Source: Isoperla grammatica
Lineage: Eukaryota > Arthropoda > Insecta > Plecoptera > Perlodidae
Direction: 5' to 3'
NCBI GenBank assembly: GCA_945910005.1
Contig: OX246741.1
Location: 39,577,872-39,641,871 of the forward strand
Length of the DNA: 64,000 nt
Shown here: piece after piece, positions 35,121-45,134 of the stretch
Numbering within the stretch: the stretch's first letter is position 1
Layout of the letters: each line of letters opens with the position of its first letter
Translations under genes and position numbers: made by a program
The notes under the pieces: generated by a model
Database searches by the model: none
What the model was told of the DNA's origin: nothing
The model's input: the letters and a program-made list of their open reading frames with translations, nothing else

Positions 35121-35953
35121 ATCAGTGCCTAGTAGAAGAGCCCCTTCAATTTCGTGTGACCCCCAACTTAAACAGTAAGAGTAATGGTTCAGGCACGCAA
35201 TCACATCGTACATCCCGACACTCCTGAAAAATATAAAACTACATACAATTTTTTTTATCTCATATCTCCCGCCCGTTATATTTTTTCTTATTTGCAAACT
35301 GCGAATGAGAAGTGGGCAGGGTAAAAGGGGGGCGGCGTGGCGCTAGGTAGCGAGACCGTAGCCGGGGGGTGGGGGACGGGCAGTACAATCGCATCACAAC
35401 TTGTCGAGTTGTGAGGGTGCATTCGAATTAGTGCAAAACTATCCCTAGTTCAAATGACTGACAACAAAAAGGCTTTCTGACTCCAAAGAAAATTGATCTT
35501 ATGTATTTTTCCGGACATCTTGTGATGATAAGTTTGCACGATTTTCCGCCTTCGGCAAATGACTCTATACCGCCACCCCTTCTCTTTCAAATATCAATAC
35601 ACTTTTATAAGTCTATGGTTAAACTATGAATTCACCCAACAAAGACCCTCAGGATGAAATTCTAGGTGTCCTAATGGAGCAAGCAGGTAACTGTGTATCC
35701 GCTGAGTGAGAGTATATTGTTTAATTGTATCTCAAGAATGTATAATGATTAACGATGAAGTTACGTGTATATCTGACATCAAAGTCAGTATCGCGGGCGA
35801 CAGCACACGAAGAGCCGTAAAGTACGCCGAAAATGTAAATGTAAAAAATGCTGGTACGGGTAAGGTTGATACAATTGTTGGTAGTCTAGGTAATTATTTA
35901 CAACTTACGAACTTAACTACAACTATTTACAATTATTATTTACATTTGATAAC

Positions 35954-36380
35954 AAGAATAGAATAGTTTAAACTAGAAGAAGAACGAATGAGACTAAACA
36001 AGTTCCAACAAGAGCTTGTTATAATAAGAACAGCACAGTTTGAACTAGAAGAAGAATACATAAGATGGAACTAGATGCAGTAAGATCATTTTGTATCAAG
36101 AATAGAATAGGTAGTTAAAACTAGAAGAACGAATGAGACTAAACAAGATCTAACAAGAGCTTGTTATAATAAGAACAGCACAGTTTGAACTAGAAGAAGA
36201 ATCCATAAGATGGAACTAGATGCAGTAAGATCATTTTGTATCAAGAATAGAATAGGTAGTTAAAACTAGAAGAAGAAGAACGAATGAGACTAAACAAGAT
36301 CTAACAAGAAATTATTATATAATAAGAACGGCATACTTTGAACTAGAAGAAGAATCCGTGAGATGGAACTAGATGCAGTG
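35954..36380 (+). repeat. ~144-bp repeat, three copies
   Basis: CAAGAATAGAATAG recurs at 35952, 36097 and 36242. Each unit contains ACTAGAAGAAGAACGAATGAGA and TTTGAACTAGAAGAAGAA; in one frame it reads as a short charged helix (LEEERMRLNK...FELEEE) ended by a stop. It could be a decayed coiled-coil coding tail that was tandemly duplicated. Confidence 0.8.
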
Positions 36381-36439
36381 AGTTAATTTTACATTTTTTT
36401 TATCCATGTTACGTTTAAACGAACTACACGTATTTGTAT

Positions 36440-36950
36440 TGGGGTAGTAATGTTTTGTGTATTTGTTTGTCACGGCGATTCTGTGCATCGACCCATACTG
36501 TATGGATGGGTAAGGGCGATTCAGTGTCCGTGCCAAGGCGATCCTGTGCTACGGCCCATACTGTATGGGCACAGATAACGGATTGTAGGTAAAGGTTTTG
36601 ACACATAATTTTTGTGTCACTGCGATTCTGGGCTACGGCCCATAGGTACTGTATGGGTCGAGGCCATTCTGGAAGAGACCAACAAAATTACTTTTCTGTC
36701 ACAAGACCCATTCGGAAACACTTTGACAATTACCGTGGTACATTTCGGTGCTACGGCGATTCTGTGCTACAGCGATTCTGTGTCAAGACCTACACTTCTT
36801 GCCCACACCACCCACACTGTTCAAGGACTTTAACAAAACTACTGGTCTGTGTCAAGACCCATTAGGAAACACTTTCGTTGAAGAATTCTGTGTCACGACG
36901 CTTCTGTGCCAAGGCGATTCTGTGCCAATGTCCCGCCCCTATTTATCGAA
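36440..36950. repeat. Irregular repeat of GCGATTCTGTG / CATACTGTATGG words
   Basis: GGCGATTCTGTGC-like words occur at about 36474, 36534, 36618, 36759, 36772 and 36913, with palindromic CCCATACTGTATGGG at 36490, 36556 and a variant at 36640. The CAGATAACGGATTG word at 36571 returns at 37323. Period is not constant. Frames across it are not convincing genes. Confidence 0.65.
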
Positions 36951-38049
36951 TGTTAATTATAATAGTATTACCTTCCGTTCACCGATATATCTAATAATCT
37001 TTAATATGTGTTTGTATTTTAATAACTATAAGCGTAACACACACTAAAATACTTAAGTTTTACGAATACTAAATTTGTTGGTGAAACTTTAGTTGAGACA
37101 ATATATTATCTAAATCTATTCGAAAAGTGTATCTTCTCTAGAAGCTGGGTTGTTCCAATAAACCTTTGCACGACTGGAAAGCGGAATCATTAGGCTTACC
37201 ATTTATGTACGGTTCAGCTAGCACAGTTGCAATATGTTTAAACAATGACAAATTTGTAATTACTACACTTAATGTCTAAAACCCCAAAATTATTATAGTT
37301 TACCTGCCCCAATGACGGGACAGCTTGACCACAGATAACGGATTGGCTTGACGATGTTTGTTCAACCTTGCATTGCACTGAGCGCCTGTATGTATGTGAC
37401 ACCCAATGCGTAGCTGTAGCGCGGGTTGCCTAATCTTAGGGCGATAGTCAAGATCGTGCCGATTGTTTCTTGAAGAAATCGGCCTTTTCGCCTCCGGGGG
37501 AGTAAATATCAATAAACAATACATAAATCGGGTTGTGTGCATGATTGTAAACTACGGTAAACAGTTTTTGTCGATCAATTATGGAACAAAATGGTATATA
37601 TGTGTGCGTGAAAGTAAATATAGTGATGCATAATATTATTGAGTGGTGCATTAGAAGCCCAATATTCCGTGAGTATGCTAAAGAATTCGATGAAAAATAC
37701 ATGTTCTAAAAATAGTATTTGAAATATTTGACTTTGAGGAATACTAAGTCCCCCAAATTAGGTAAATTGCTTTATTCTAATGTTATCTCATTTAATGGGA
37801 AAGACAAAATTACCTGTTCCATCACTAGGCCTCCATACATCACAATGAAATAAAATTAAAACCGAAACGGGATGTTTCGCCGCATGGTGGGTAATGACAC
37901 GGATAAGGGATTGTAATAAGGTGATCCTTATCTTGACGTTTCGTCCCTTCTGTGAGGGACATCTTATCAACACACGACACGACGCGGCGCAAACTTCCCG
38001 TTTTATTTTTATTTCATTAATACCGAGCCGCGAAAGCTTAAAATGTGAA

Positions 38050-38298
38050 TTAATAATAATGATAATGATACTGATAAACGTTTTATACCCTCTTCAGGCG
38101 ACTGCGTATTGCCGTATTGAAATAGTTGGGAAGGAATGTTCGAGGGCTATTAGTTTGGCTCAATCCCGGCATTCATCCTTCGTCCTTGTGAGTTGTGACT
38201 GAGGAAACTATCATAAAAACCTTCAGCCCAGTTGCCGGTAGCAAGTATCGAACCGGTAGCTCTCGAATTAGAAGCTCGTGAGCTCTATCAGTTGCACT
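38050..38298 (-). mobile_element. tRNA-derived SINE (copy 2)
   Basis: Same family and orientation as 29345-29613: B-box-like GGTTCGATACTTG in the complement near 38246, then shared body words (CTTCAG, CCTCAGTC, AGCCCTCGAACATTCCTTCCC, GCCTGAAGAGGGTA) and a TAATAATGATAATGATA tail at 38050. More diverged than copy 1. Confidence 0.75.
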
Positions 38299-39072
38299 AT
38301 TGTAATAATATAAACCACGATCTCTGCAAATCCTGGCTTGGGCACGGATGTCATGTGTTTTTTTTTCATTCTCATAGTCAACCACACATCGTCTCGATTA
38401 GCCTCGTTGCAAAAATATGGGACGTAAACCCCAAGTATCATCATCGTAATAATAATTATCATAATATGTATGTGTGTTATTATGTATGAAAGACACACAC
38501 TACAACCATGCTGTCGCAAAAGATTACTACCGCCACCGGTATTTACATCGTATTCGTATGACCACCTGCAGATATGGCCATCATCACTCGCATGTGTGAA
38601 CAAGCAGTGAAAGGAACCATGTCCGGCCGTTAAAACTTATTTGAAATTTTTACAATGCCACATGCCTACAGGGATGGGCTCGCCGAGTTCCTTCCATTCA
38701 AGGCTAACCGCTCACAGACCCGCCGCATTCTTCTTCGGCACTCTGAACGAACAAGTCGCAGGCATTGGACACATAAAGCCGCAGGTGTAGAAGACAAGAG
38801 TTTCAACTTTCAACGCTGATATTCTTAACTTTTGTTTCAGTACCATATCATACGATTGTATTTTGTTGTGTTGCAGATGATCTTGCCTACATGAAGTTGG
38901 TCTAGAGCTGATTGTTTCAACGCTCAGTTGTCAAAAATTAGCAATAATTTATACACTATTTTTGTTTCAGACCTCGCTCACCACCAATCTGTCATGTTGG
39001 AAATCATATTTTCTCGTGACGGCACCCATGTCGAATTACATTATTACTGCGATTCAGCTTCATATTACCATA

Positions 39073-40470
39073 TTACGCACCTAATACAACTTCTCTGTTT
39101 CAGAATGCTGACGTTATCACTGCGATTTAGCTTGATATAATATACAAAACTTCTCTGTTTCAGATTGCTAACGTTATCACTGCGATTTAACTTGATATAA
39201 TATACAAAACTTCACTGTTTCAGATTACTGGCGTTATCACTGCGATTTAACTTGATATAATATACAAAACTTCTCTATTTTAGATTGCTGACGTTATCAC
39301 TGCGATTTAACTTGATATAATATACAAAACTTCTCTGTTTCAGATTGCTAACGTTATCACTGCGATTTAACTTGATATAATATACAAAACTTCACTGTTT
39401 CAGATTGCTGGCGTTATCACTGCGATTTAACTTGATATAATATACAAAACTTCTCTATTTTAGATTGCTGACGTTGTCACTGCGATTTAACTTGATATAA
39501 TATACAAAACTTCTCTGTTTCAGATTGCTAACGTTATCACTGCGATTTAACTTGATATAATATACAAAACTTCACTGTTTCAGATTGCTGGCGTTATCAC
39601 TGCGATTTAACTTGATATAATATACAAAACTTCTATGTTTCAGATTGCTGACGTTATCACTGCGATTTAACTTGATATAATATACAAAACTTCTCTGTTT
39701 CAGATTGCTAACGTTATCACTGCGATTTAACTTGATATAATATACAAAACTTCTCTATTTTAGATTGCTGACGTTATCACTGCGATTTAGCTTGATATAA
39801 TATACAAAACTTCTCTGTTTCAGATTGCTGACGTTATCACTACGATTTAACTTGATATAATATACAAAACTTCTCTGTTTCAGATTGCTGACGTTATCAC
39901 TGCGATTTAACTTGATATAATATACAAAACTTCTCTGTTTCAGATTGCTGACGTTATCACTGCGATTTAACTTGATATAATATACAAAACTTCTCTGTTT
40001 CAGATTGCTGACGTTATCACTGCGATTTAACTTGATATAATATACAAAACTTCTCTGTTTCAGATTGCTGACGTTATCACTGCATTTTACTTGATACAAT
40101 ATACAAAACTTCTCTGTTTCAGATTGCTGACGTTATCACTGCATTTTAATTGATACAATATACAAAACTTCTCTGTTTCAAATTGCTGACGTTATCACTG
40201 CGATTTAACTTGATATAATGTAGAAAACTTCTCTATTTCAGATTGCTGACGTTATCACTGCGATTTAACTTGATATAATATACAAAACTTCTCTGTTTCA
40301 GATTGCTGACGTTATCACTGCGATTTAACTTGATATAATATAGAAAAACTTCTCTATTTCAGACTGCTGACGTTACCACTGCGATTTAACTTGATATAAT
40401 ATACACAACTTCTCTGTTTCAGATTGCTGACGTTATCACTGCGATTTAACTTGATATTATGTACCTAATT
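39073..40470 (+). repeat. 60-bp tandem array of acceptor-like splice sites
   Basis: About 23 units of 60 bp with core AACTTCTCTGTTTCAGATTG then CTGACGTTATCACTGCGATT and TAACTTGATATAATATACAA. Each unit has a pyrimidine tract and TTTCAG, with TTAACTTGA-like branch-point candidates upstream: the form of a 3' splice site on the plus strand. A slightly different unit is present at 38960. The 114-codon minus-strand frame is a period-3 artefact. Confidence 0.95.
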
Positions 40471-40829
40471 AATTTCCACTGTTGTAGATTGCTGACAATA
40501 TTTAAGACGTTGACACTGAGATTTAGCTTGTTATTATATGTACCTGTTGTTGTTTCTAGTCCGGTATATTCTTATTGACAATAGTTCATTCGTGTCAAGC
40601 TGGGTCTAGTGGAGCCTGATTGTCTCTCTTTGTATGTGCTCTTATTTAAACTTGCCGATTCTTGTGGTCTTGTTGTGTCTGATTGTATAACGCTTGTTGG
40701 AACTTATCTGTACTTGCTTTCTCTAGTCTTGACTGGTGTTTCATTCTTGTCTGTTCTTGTCTCTTTGAAACTTGTCTGATCAATTGGTACAATTTAATAA
40801 AAAAAGATGACAAGAATTTTCAACAGGGT

Positions 40830-41960
40830 AGAACCACTTCCTCTGAGCTCTGACCAAGTCTGCCTAGCACCGCTTCCTCTGAGGTCTGACCAGGTCTGCC
40901 TAAAACCACTTCCACTGAGCTCTGACCAGGTCTGCCTAGAACCGCTTCCACTGAGGTCTGACCAGGTCTGCCTAAACCGCTTCCACTGAGGTCTGACTAG
41001 GTCTGCCTAGAACCGAATTCCTTTGAGGTCTGACCAAGTCTGCCTAGAACCGCTTCCTCTGAGGTCTGACCAGGTCTGCCTAAAACCGCTTCTACTGAGG
41101 TCTGACCAGGTCTGCCTAAAACCACTTCCACTGAGGTCTGACTAGGTCTGCCTAAAACCGCTTCCTCTGAGCTCTGACCAAATCTGTCTAGACCCGCTTC
41201 CTGTGAGCTCTGACTAGGTCTGCCTAGAACCGCTTCCTCTGAGATCTGACTAGGTCTGCCTAGAACCACTTCCACTGAGGTCTGACCAGGTCTGCCTAGA
41301 ACCGCTTCCTCTGAGCTCTGACCAGGTCTGCCTAGAACCGCTTCCACTGAGCTCTGACTAGGTCTGCCTAGAACCGCTTCCTCTGAGGTCTGACCAGGTC
41401 TGCTTAAAACCGCTTCCACTGAGGTCTGACCAGGTCTGCCTAGAACCGCTTCCACTGAGCTCTGACTAAGTCTGCCTAGAACCACTTTCACTGAGGTCTG
41501 ACCAAGTCTGCCTAGAACCGCTTCCACTGAGCTCTGACTAGGTCTGCCTAGAACCGCTTCCTCTGAGGTCTGACCAGGTCTGCCTAAAACCGCTTCCACT
41601 GAGGTCTGACCAAGTCTGCCTAGAACCGCTTCCTCTGAGGTCTGACCAGGTCTGCCTAAAACCACTTCCACTGAGGTCTGATTAGGTCTGCCTAGAACCG
41701 CTTCCACTCAGCTCTGACTAGGTCTGCCTAGAACCGCTTCCTCCGAGCTCTGACTAGGTCTGCCTAGAACCGCTTCCTCTGAGCTCTGACTAGGTCTGCC
41801 TAGAACCGCTTCCTCTGAGCTCTGACTAGGTCTGCCTAGAACCGCTTCCACTGAGCTCTGACTAGGTCTGCCTAGAACCGCTTCCTCTGAGCTCTGACTA
41901 GGTCTGCCTAGAACAGCTTCCTCTGAGCTCTGACCAGGTCTGCCTAGAACCGCTTCTACA
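40830..41960. repeat. 36-bp tandem array upstream of gag
   Basis: About 31 units of 36 bp (CTGAGGTCTGACCAGGTCTG then CCTAGAACCGCTTCCA). Two variants alternate (GAGGTCTGACC and GAGCTCTGACT). The period of 36 gives a 236-codon minus-strand frame of 12-residue repeats, which I reject as a gene. Decayed units (CTTCCACTT..., ...TCTGAT...) continue to about 42190, right up to gag, which ties the array to the element. Confidence 0.95.
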
Positions 41961-42309
41961 AGGGTCTGATTGAGACTAGTAAGAACTGCTTCCACTTATT
42001 ACTGATCGGGACCACTTCCCCTAAGATCTGATAATGACTGCTAAGAAACATATATGTTAAGAACTGATTGCAACTGCTAAAAACCATTTCCACTTAGTTC
42101 TGATGAAGACTACTGAACCACAGAAGGAATAACTTATTCTGCTAAACCTGCTAAATACCACTTAAAACTTCTTCCACTTACAGGGGCCATAACGGGCTTA
42201 ATTCTGCTTAGATCTTCTTATAGTGTACTTCCTGAATCTGACTATATCTACTTCCACTAGGACGTTGAAATTGCTAAGCAGAACTAGGCAGATTTTTCAG
42301 CAGGGCAAT

Positions 42310-44265
42310 ATGGAGCCAGGAGGGCTAGGTAAAAGTTATGCCTTCTTCGATTGCGCGGAGAAGAAGGGCGACGATCAACACAACAATAGCTCTGAGGGAG
42401 CAGCAGGGTTCGAGACAACCACGAACCCAATAGAGCAAGAAGGCTCTTCCCGCAATATGGGCTACACCACACCTCCAGCAGACGGGAGGAAAAATGAAAC
42501 ATATTACGGTAGCTCAAGAAGTGCGCTACCACAAGAAGGAGAACTAAGGCGACAAGAAGAAGAACTAAGGCAGCTGGAAGAAGAGAATAGAAGACTGGAG
42601 GACACCATAACAAGACTTCAGCAACAGCACCACAACATGATGGCTACCCCGTATATGCGACCTGCACAACCAAGTATGATGAGCAACGAACCACCATCAG
42701 AAGGAAGAGTTATGTATATGCAGCAGAACAATCGGCCCAGGGAATGTTTCGACTCCACGCCAGTCACCCACTATACCCACGGCCGGGTGCAGGACAACCG
42801 CTACTTGCGCAGCGAGAGGACAACTTGGGCTTCGAACCACGATGCTACCCTGAAAGAGCTGGCAAGCCTTCTAAATCGCTCGATGGAGCTGTTTGGGGAG
42901 CTACAATCACGAGAGCCATCTCAACCAGGTCTTGGTTCAAACTTCACTCCCTGGCAAGTTCCGCCTGACGTCGGAACCAGCACCAGACTTTACCCCACTG
43001 TTGAAGCCAGTCAAACTACTGCCACGGGACACGGGCAAGAGCACACTAACAAGACGCGCAGTGGGTATCCTTATGCCAATCAGTATAGGAGCGAGAACAC
43101 AAATCCATTGGATCAAAACAAGCAAGACCGTAGTAGTTACCTACAACAGTCCCACCTAAATTCCAGGCTGGGGGCGCAATGGATGTTAAAGGAGGTGAAA
43201 TTGCCGTCTTTCTCCGGCTACGGGGAGAAGCAAACACCATCAGAGTTTCTGGCAGAGTTCGAGCGATTTGCGTCATCACGTCCAGGCTTACACATCGACG
43301 AGGTCATGACCCTAGGCATGCCCAATGCGCTCAAGGGTGAAGCAGCCAGGTGGTGGAGATTCACCGGAGGCTTTGCCACCTGGGCAGACTTTCGTCGCGG
43401 CTTCAATGAAAAGTACGAGGCAGCAGATTACCAAGACCGCCTAAAACGAGACTTAGAAGAACGATCACAACACCCGGAAGAACCACTCTCTACATACATT
43501 CAAGTGATCCACGATTTTTACGAGAAACTTGATGGCTACTACACAGACGCTGACAAGGTGAACCGCGTGCTCAGACAGATGCACCCGGAATATGTTAGGT
43601 ACACCTTCAACAAAAACTATAAAGACCTTCACGATATGGCCAGGGATGCCCGAGCAATACAGGAGGCTGTTTTTCGCCAAAGACGATACAAACCACCACC
43701 TGCACCGGAACAATTCGTGGAGCCGTCCCTCGCCCATGGTTACACGTTTACGTCGGAGAACACCAAAGAAGAGAGTGACGGCCGGTACCGGGACAGGGAG
43801 GATCAACGGCGACCAAGAGATAACAATAAACGCTCTGCCGTCAGTTTAAAAGCTCTAGATCCGCATTATCAAGGCAGAAGCAGTCAGCCAACTTCAGGCG
43901 ACGAAAGCGAAGGCAGCCATTTTGAAAAAAGATCCACACGTGACTCAAGACATGTCAAATTTGAAAGCAGTAAAAGTCAAGATGAAAACTGGCGACACCG
44001 TGATCACTCCTACGACAGGTACAGGGGACGCGATAAAAAACCATCTTATTCCCGTAGCCCCTCACGAGAGAGTAATCGGTCCTCTTCACAAGAACGAGAC
44101 AAAAGTTCGGTTCGGTGCTACGCATGCCAAGAAAAGGGGCACTATGCATCGGAGTGCCCTAGTGCTCGTAGCAAGGAGGAAGCCGAAGAAAAAAAGACGC
44201 CTACCCGAACAGCAAAGAGTCAAGACCAAAGGTCAAAAAACGGCCGGAGCCCCTCCCGCGAATAG
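42310..44265 (+). CDS. gag: Gag polyprotein of the giant element (651 aa)
   Basis: I choose the ATG at 42310; the 29 codons open upstream have no ATG. Residues about 78-107 form a coiled coil (QEEELRQLEEENRRLEDTI). Around residues 300-400 lies the retrotransposon capsid domain with the WW of GEAARWWRF and FRRGFNEKY. The C-terminal third is Arg/Ser/Asp-rich and ends with a zinc knuckle CYACQEKGHYASEC (603-616, CX2CX4HX4C) for RNA packaging. The protein builds the particle in the cytoplasm. No break is visible. The stop TAG (44263-44265) lies just past a -1 frameshift signal that leads to protease. Confidence 0.93.
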   Translation: MEPGGLGKSYAFFDCAEKKGDDQHNNSSEGAAGFETTTNPIEQEGSSRNMGYTTPPADGRKNETYYGSSRSALPQEGELRRQEEELRQLEEENRRLEDTITRLQQQHHNMMATPYMRPAQPSMMSNEPPSEGRVMYMQQNNRPRECFDSTPVTHYTHGRVQDNRYLRSERTTWASNHDATLKELASLLNRSMELFGELQSREPSQPGLGSNFTPWQVPPDVGTSTRLYPTVEASQTTATGHGQEHTNKTRSGYPYANQYRSENTNPLDQNKQDRSSYLQQSHLNSRLGAQWMLKEVKLPSFSGYGEKQTPSEFLAEFERFASSRPGLHIDEVMTLGMPNALKGEAARWWRFTGGFATWADFRRGFNEKYEAADYQDRLKRDLEERSQHPEEPLSTYIQVIHDFYEKLDGYYTDADKVNRVLRQMHPEYVRYTFNKNYKDLHDMARDARAIQEAVFRQRRYKPPPAPEQFVEPSLAHGYTFTSENTKEESDGRYRDREDQRRPRDNNKRSAVSLKALDPHYQGRSSQPTSGDESEGSHFEKRSTRDSRHVKFESSKSQDENWRHRDHSYDRYRGRDKKPSYSRSPSRESNRSSSQERDKSSVRCYACQEKGHYASECPSARSKEEAEEKKTPTRTAKSQDQRSKNGRSPSRE

Positions 44266-44281
44266 TGGGATGCCGGGAGGG
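44235..44281 (+). promoter_or_regulatory. -1 ribosomal frameshift site: A AAA AAC plus GC stem
   Basis: The heptamer AAAAAAC at 44235-44241 is in the correct gag phase (TCA AAA AAC). Nine bases downstream CCCTCCCG (44251-44258) can pair with CGGGAGGG (44274-44281) over 8 GC-rich base pairs with a 15-base loop. The -1 frame is open from 44241 straight into protease. This is the textbook architecture of retroviral gag-pro frameshift signals. Confidence 0.9.
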
Positions 44282-45134
44282 AAACTTCGAAGAAATTACC
44301 AAAAATCCACAGAAAAACACAAACAGATATAAACGAAGAAAGGCAGGACTCAACAAAATTGCCAATCGAGATGCAGCCGATCTACAATCCTATGTACCGC
44401 CCAACAACTTCTCCATAGAGGCTTCGGACGAGGCCAAATCAACGGAGCCACTGCTCAGGGTAAAGGTGGCTGGAAACTACTACCTTGCCTTACTTGACAC
44501 TGGAGCATCAGCTAGTCTTATAGATCAGACAATAGCTACACGAATAGAAAGGACTGGAAGTAAAATCATTACCGGACAGCACCAGCTTACCATGACACAA
44601 GGACAGGCCGATATTCAGGGATCTGTCTGGGCTGATGTAATATGGTGTGAAAATAAACATCGTCACAAGTTCTTCGTTTTGCCGAGGATGGCGCGACCCA
44701 TAATTTTGGGCCGCGACTTCCTCTGTAAGACGGGAATTGACCCACGAATCTCCCTAGGCGGATGGACCACAACAAAGACGCCAAATGTGTGTGTCCCGTT
44801 TGACAAGCCGAAGGTAATCGAAGACTTCTCTTCAAGCACCACCGATTGGACAGAGGATACCATCAGTAAAATTGAAGGCCCCAAAGGAGCACGACAACTC
44901 ATCGGAGGGGTCATCGCCGAGTTTTCCAAAAAGGGTCTGTTCACCAAAAAACCCGGCTTGGTCACAGGTGAAATGCACAAGATACATGTGGGAGACAGTA
45001 TACCATACAGAAGCAAACCCAGACCCATGACACCAGCCAAAAGACACATCCTGAACGGGATAATCGACAAACTACTGGACGATGATATTATAGAGTCAGT
45101 GACAGCAGATGGGCATCTTGCCCAGTTCTCGTAA
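44241..45134 (+). CDS. pro: Protease and start of RT, entered by frameshift
   Basis: Open in the -1 frame relative to gag from the heptamer to TAA at 45132-45134. It holds a retroviral aspartic protease: LLDTGASASLIDQ with the catalytic DTGA (near 44496) and the second-half IILGRDFL flap/core motif. The C-terminal segment (YRSKPRPMTPAKRHILNGII, LDDDIIESV) is the start of reverse transcriptase. The frame stops at 45134 while the RT match continues in the next frame from about 45119, so there is a one-base frame break at 45110-45120. No slippery heptamer sits there, so it is probably a mutation. Confidence 0.88.
   Translation, partial: RPEPLPRIVGCREGNFEEITKNPQKNTNRYKRRKAGLNKIANRDAADLQSYVPPNNFSIEASDEAKSTEPLLRVKVAGNYYLALLDTGASASLIDQTIATRIERTGSKIITGQHQLTMTQGQADIQGSVWADVIWCENKHRHKFFVLPRMARPIILGRDFLCKTGIDPRISLGGWTTTKTPNVCVPFDKPKVIEDFSSSTTDWTEDTISKIEGPKGARQLIGGVIAEFSKKGLFTKKPGLVTGEMHKIHVGDSIPYRSKPRPMTPAKRHILNGIIDKLLDDDIIESVTADGHLAQFS

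Larger units (their letters stand above)
35121..38900. other. Middle leader region: mixed, unresolved sequence
   Basis: Between the 73-bp and 60-bp arrays. Contains low-copy repeats (35954-36380 and 36440-36950), a SINE (38050-38298) and AT-rich DNA. An ATG at 35628 followed by about 20 codons reaches GCAGGTAACTG, a donor-like site, and an 86-codon frame at 35706-35966 has no features I recognise. It may itself include a nested insertion, but I found no terminal repeats that delimit one. Confidence 0.45.

Noticed and set aside
39755..40099. 114-codon minus-strand frame
   Set aside because: Artefact of the 60-bp array (20 residues repeated).
40997..41995. 236- and 95-codon minus-strand frames with 12-residue repeats
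   Set aside because: Artefact of the 36-bp array; they run antisense to the retroelement and end where the repeat decays.
42284..44149. Antisense frames over gag and similar frames over pol and env
   Set aside because: Shadows of the real genes on the opposite strand, without own motifs.
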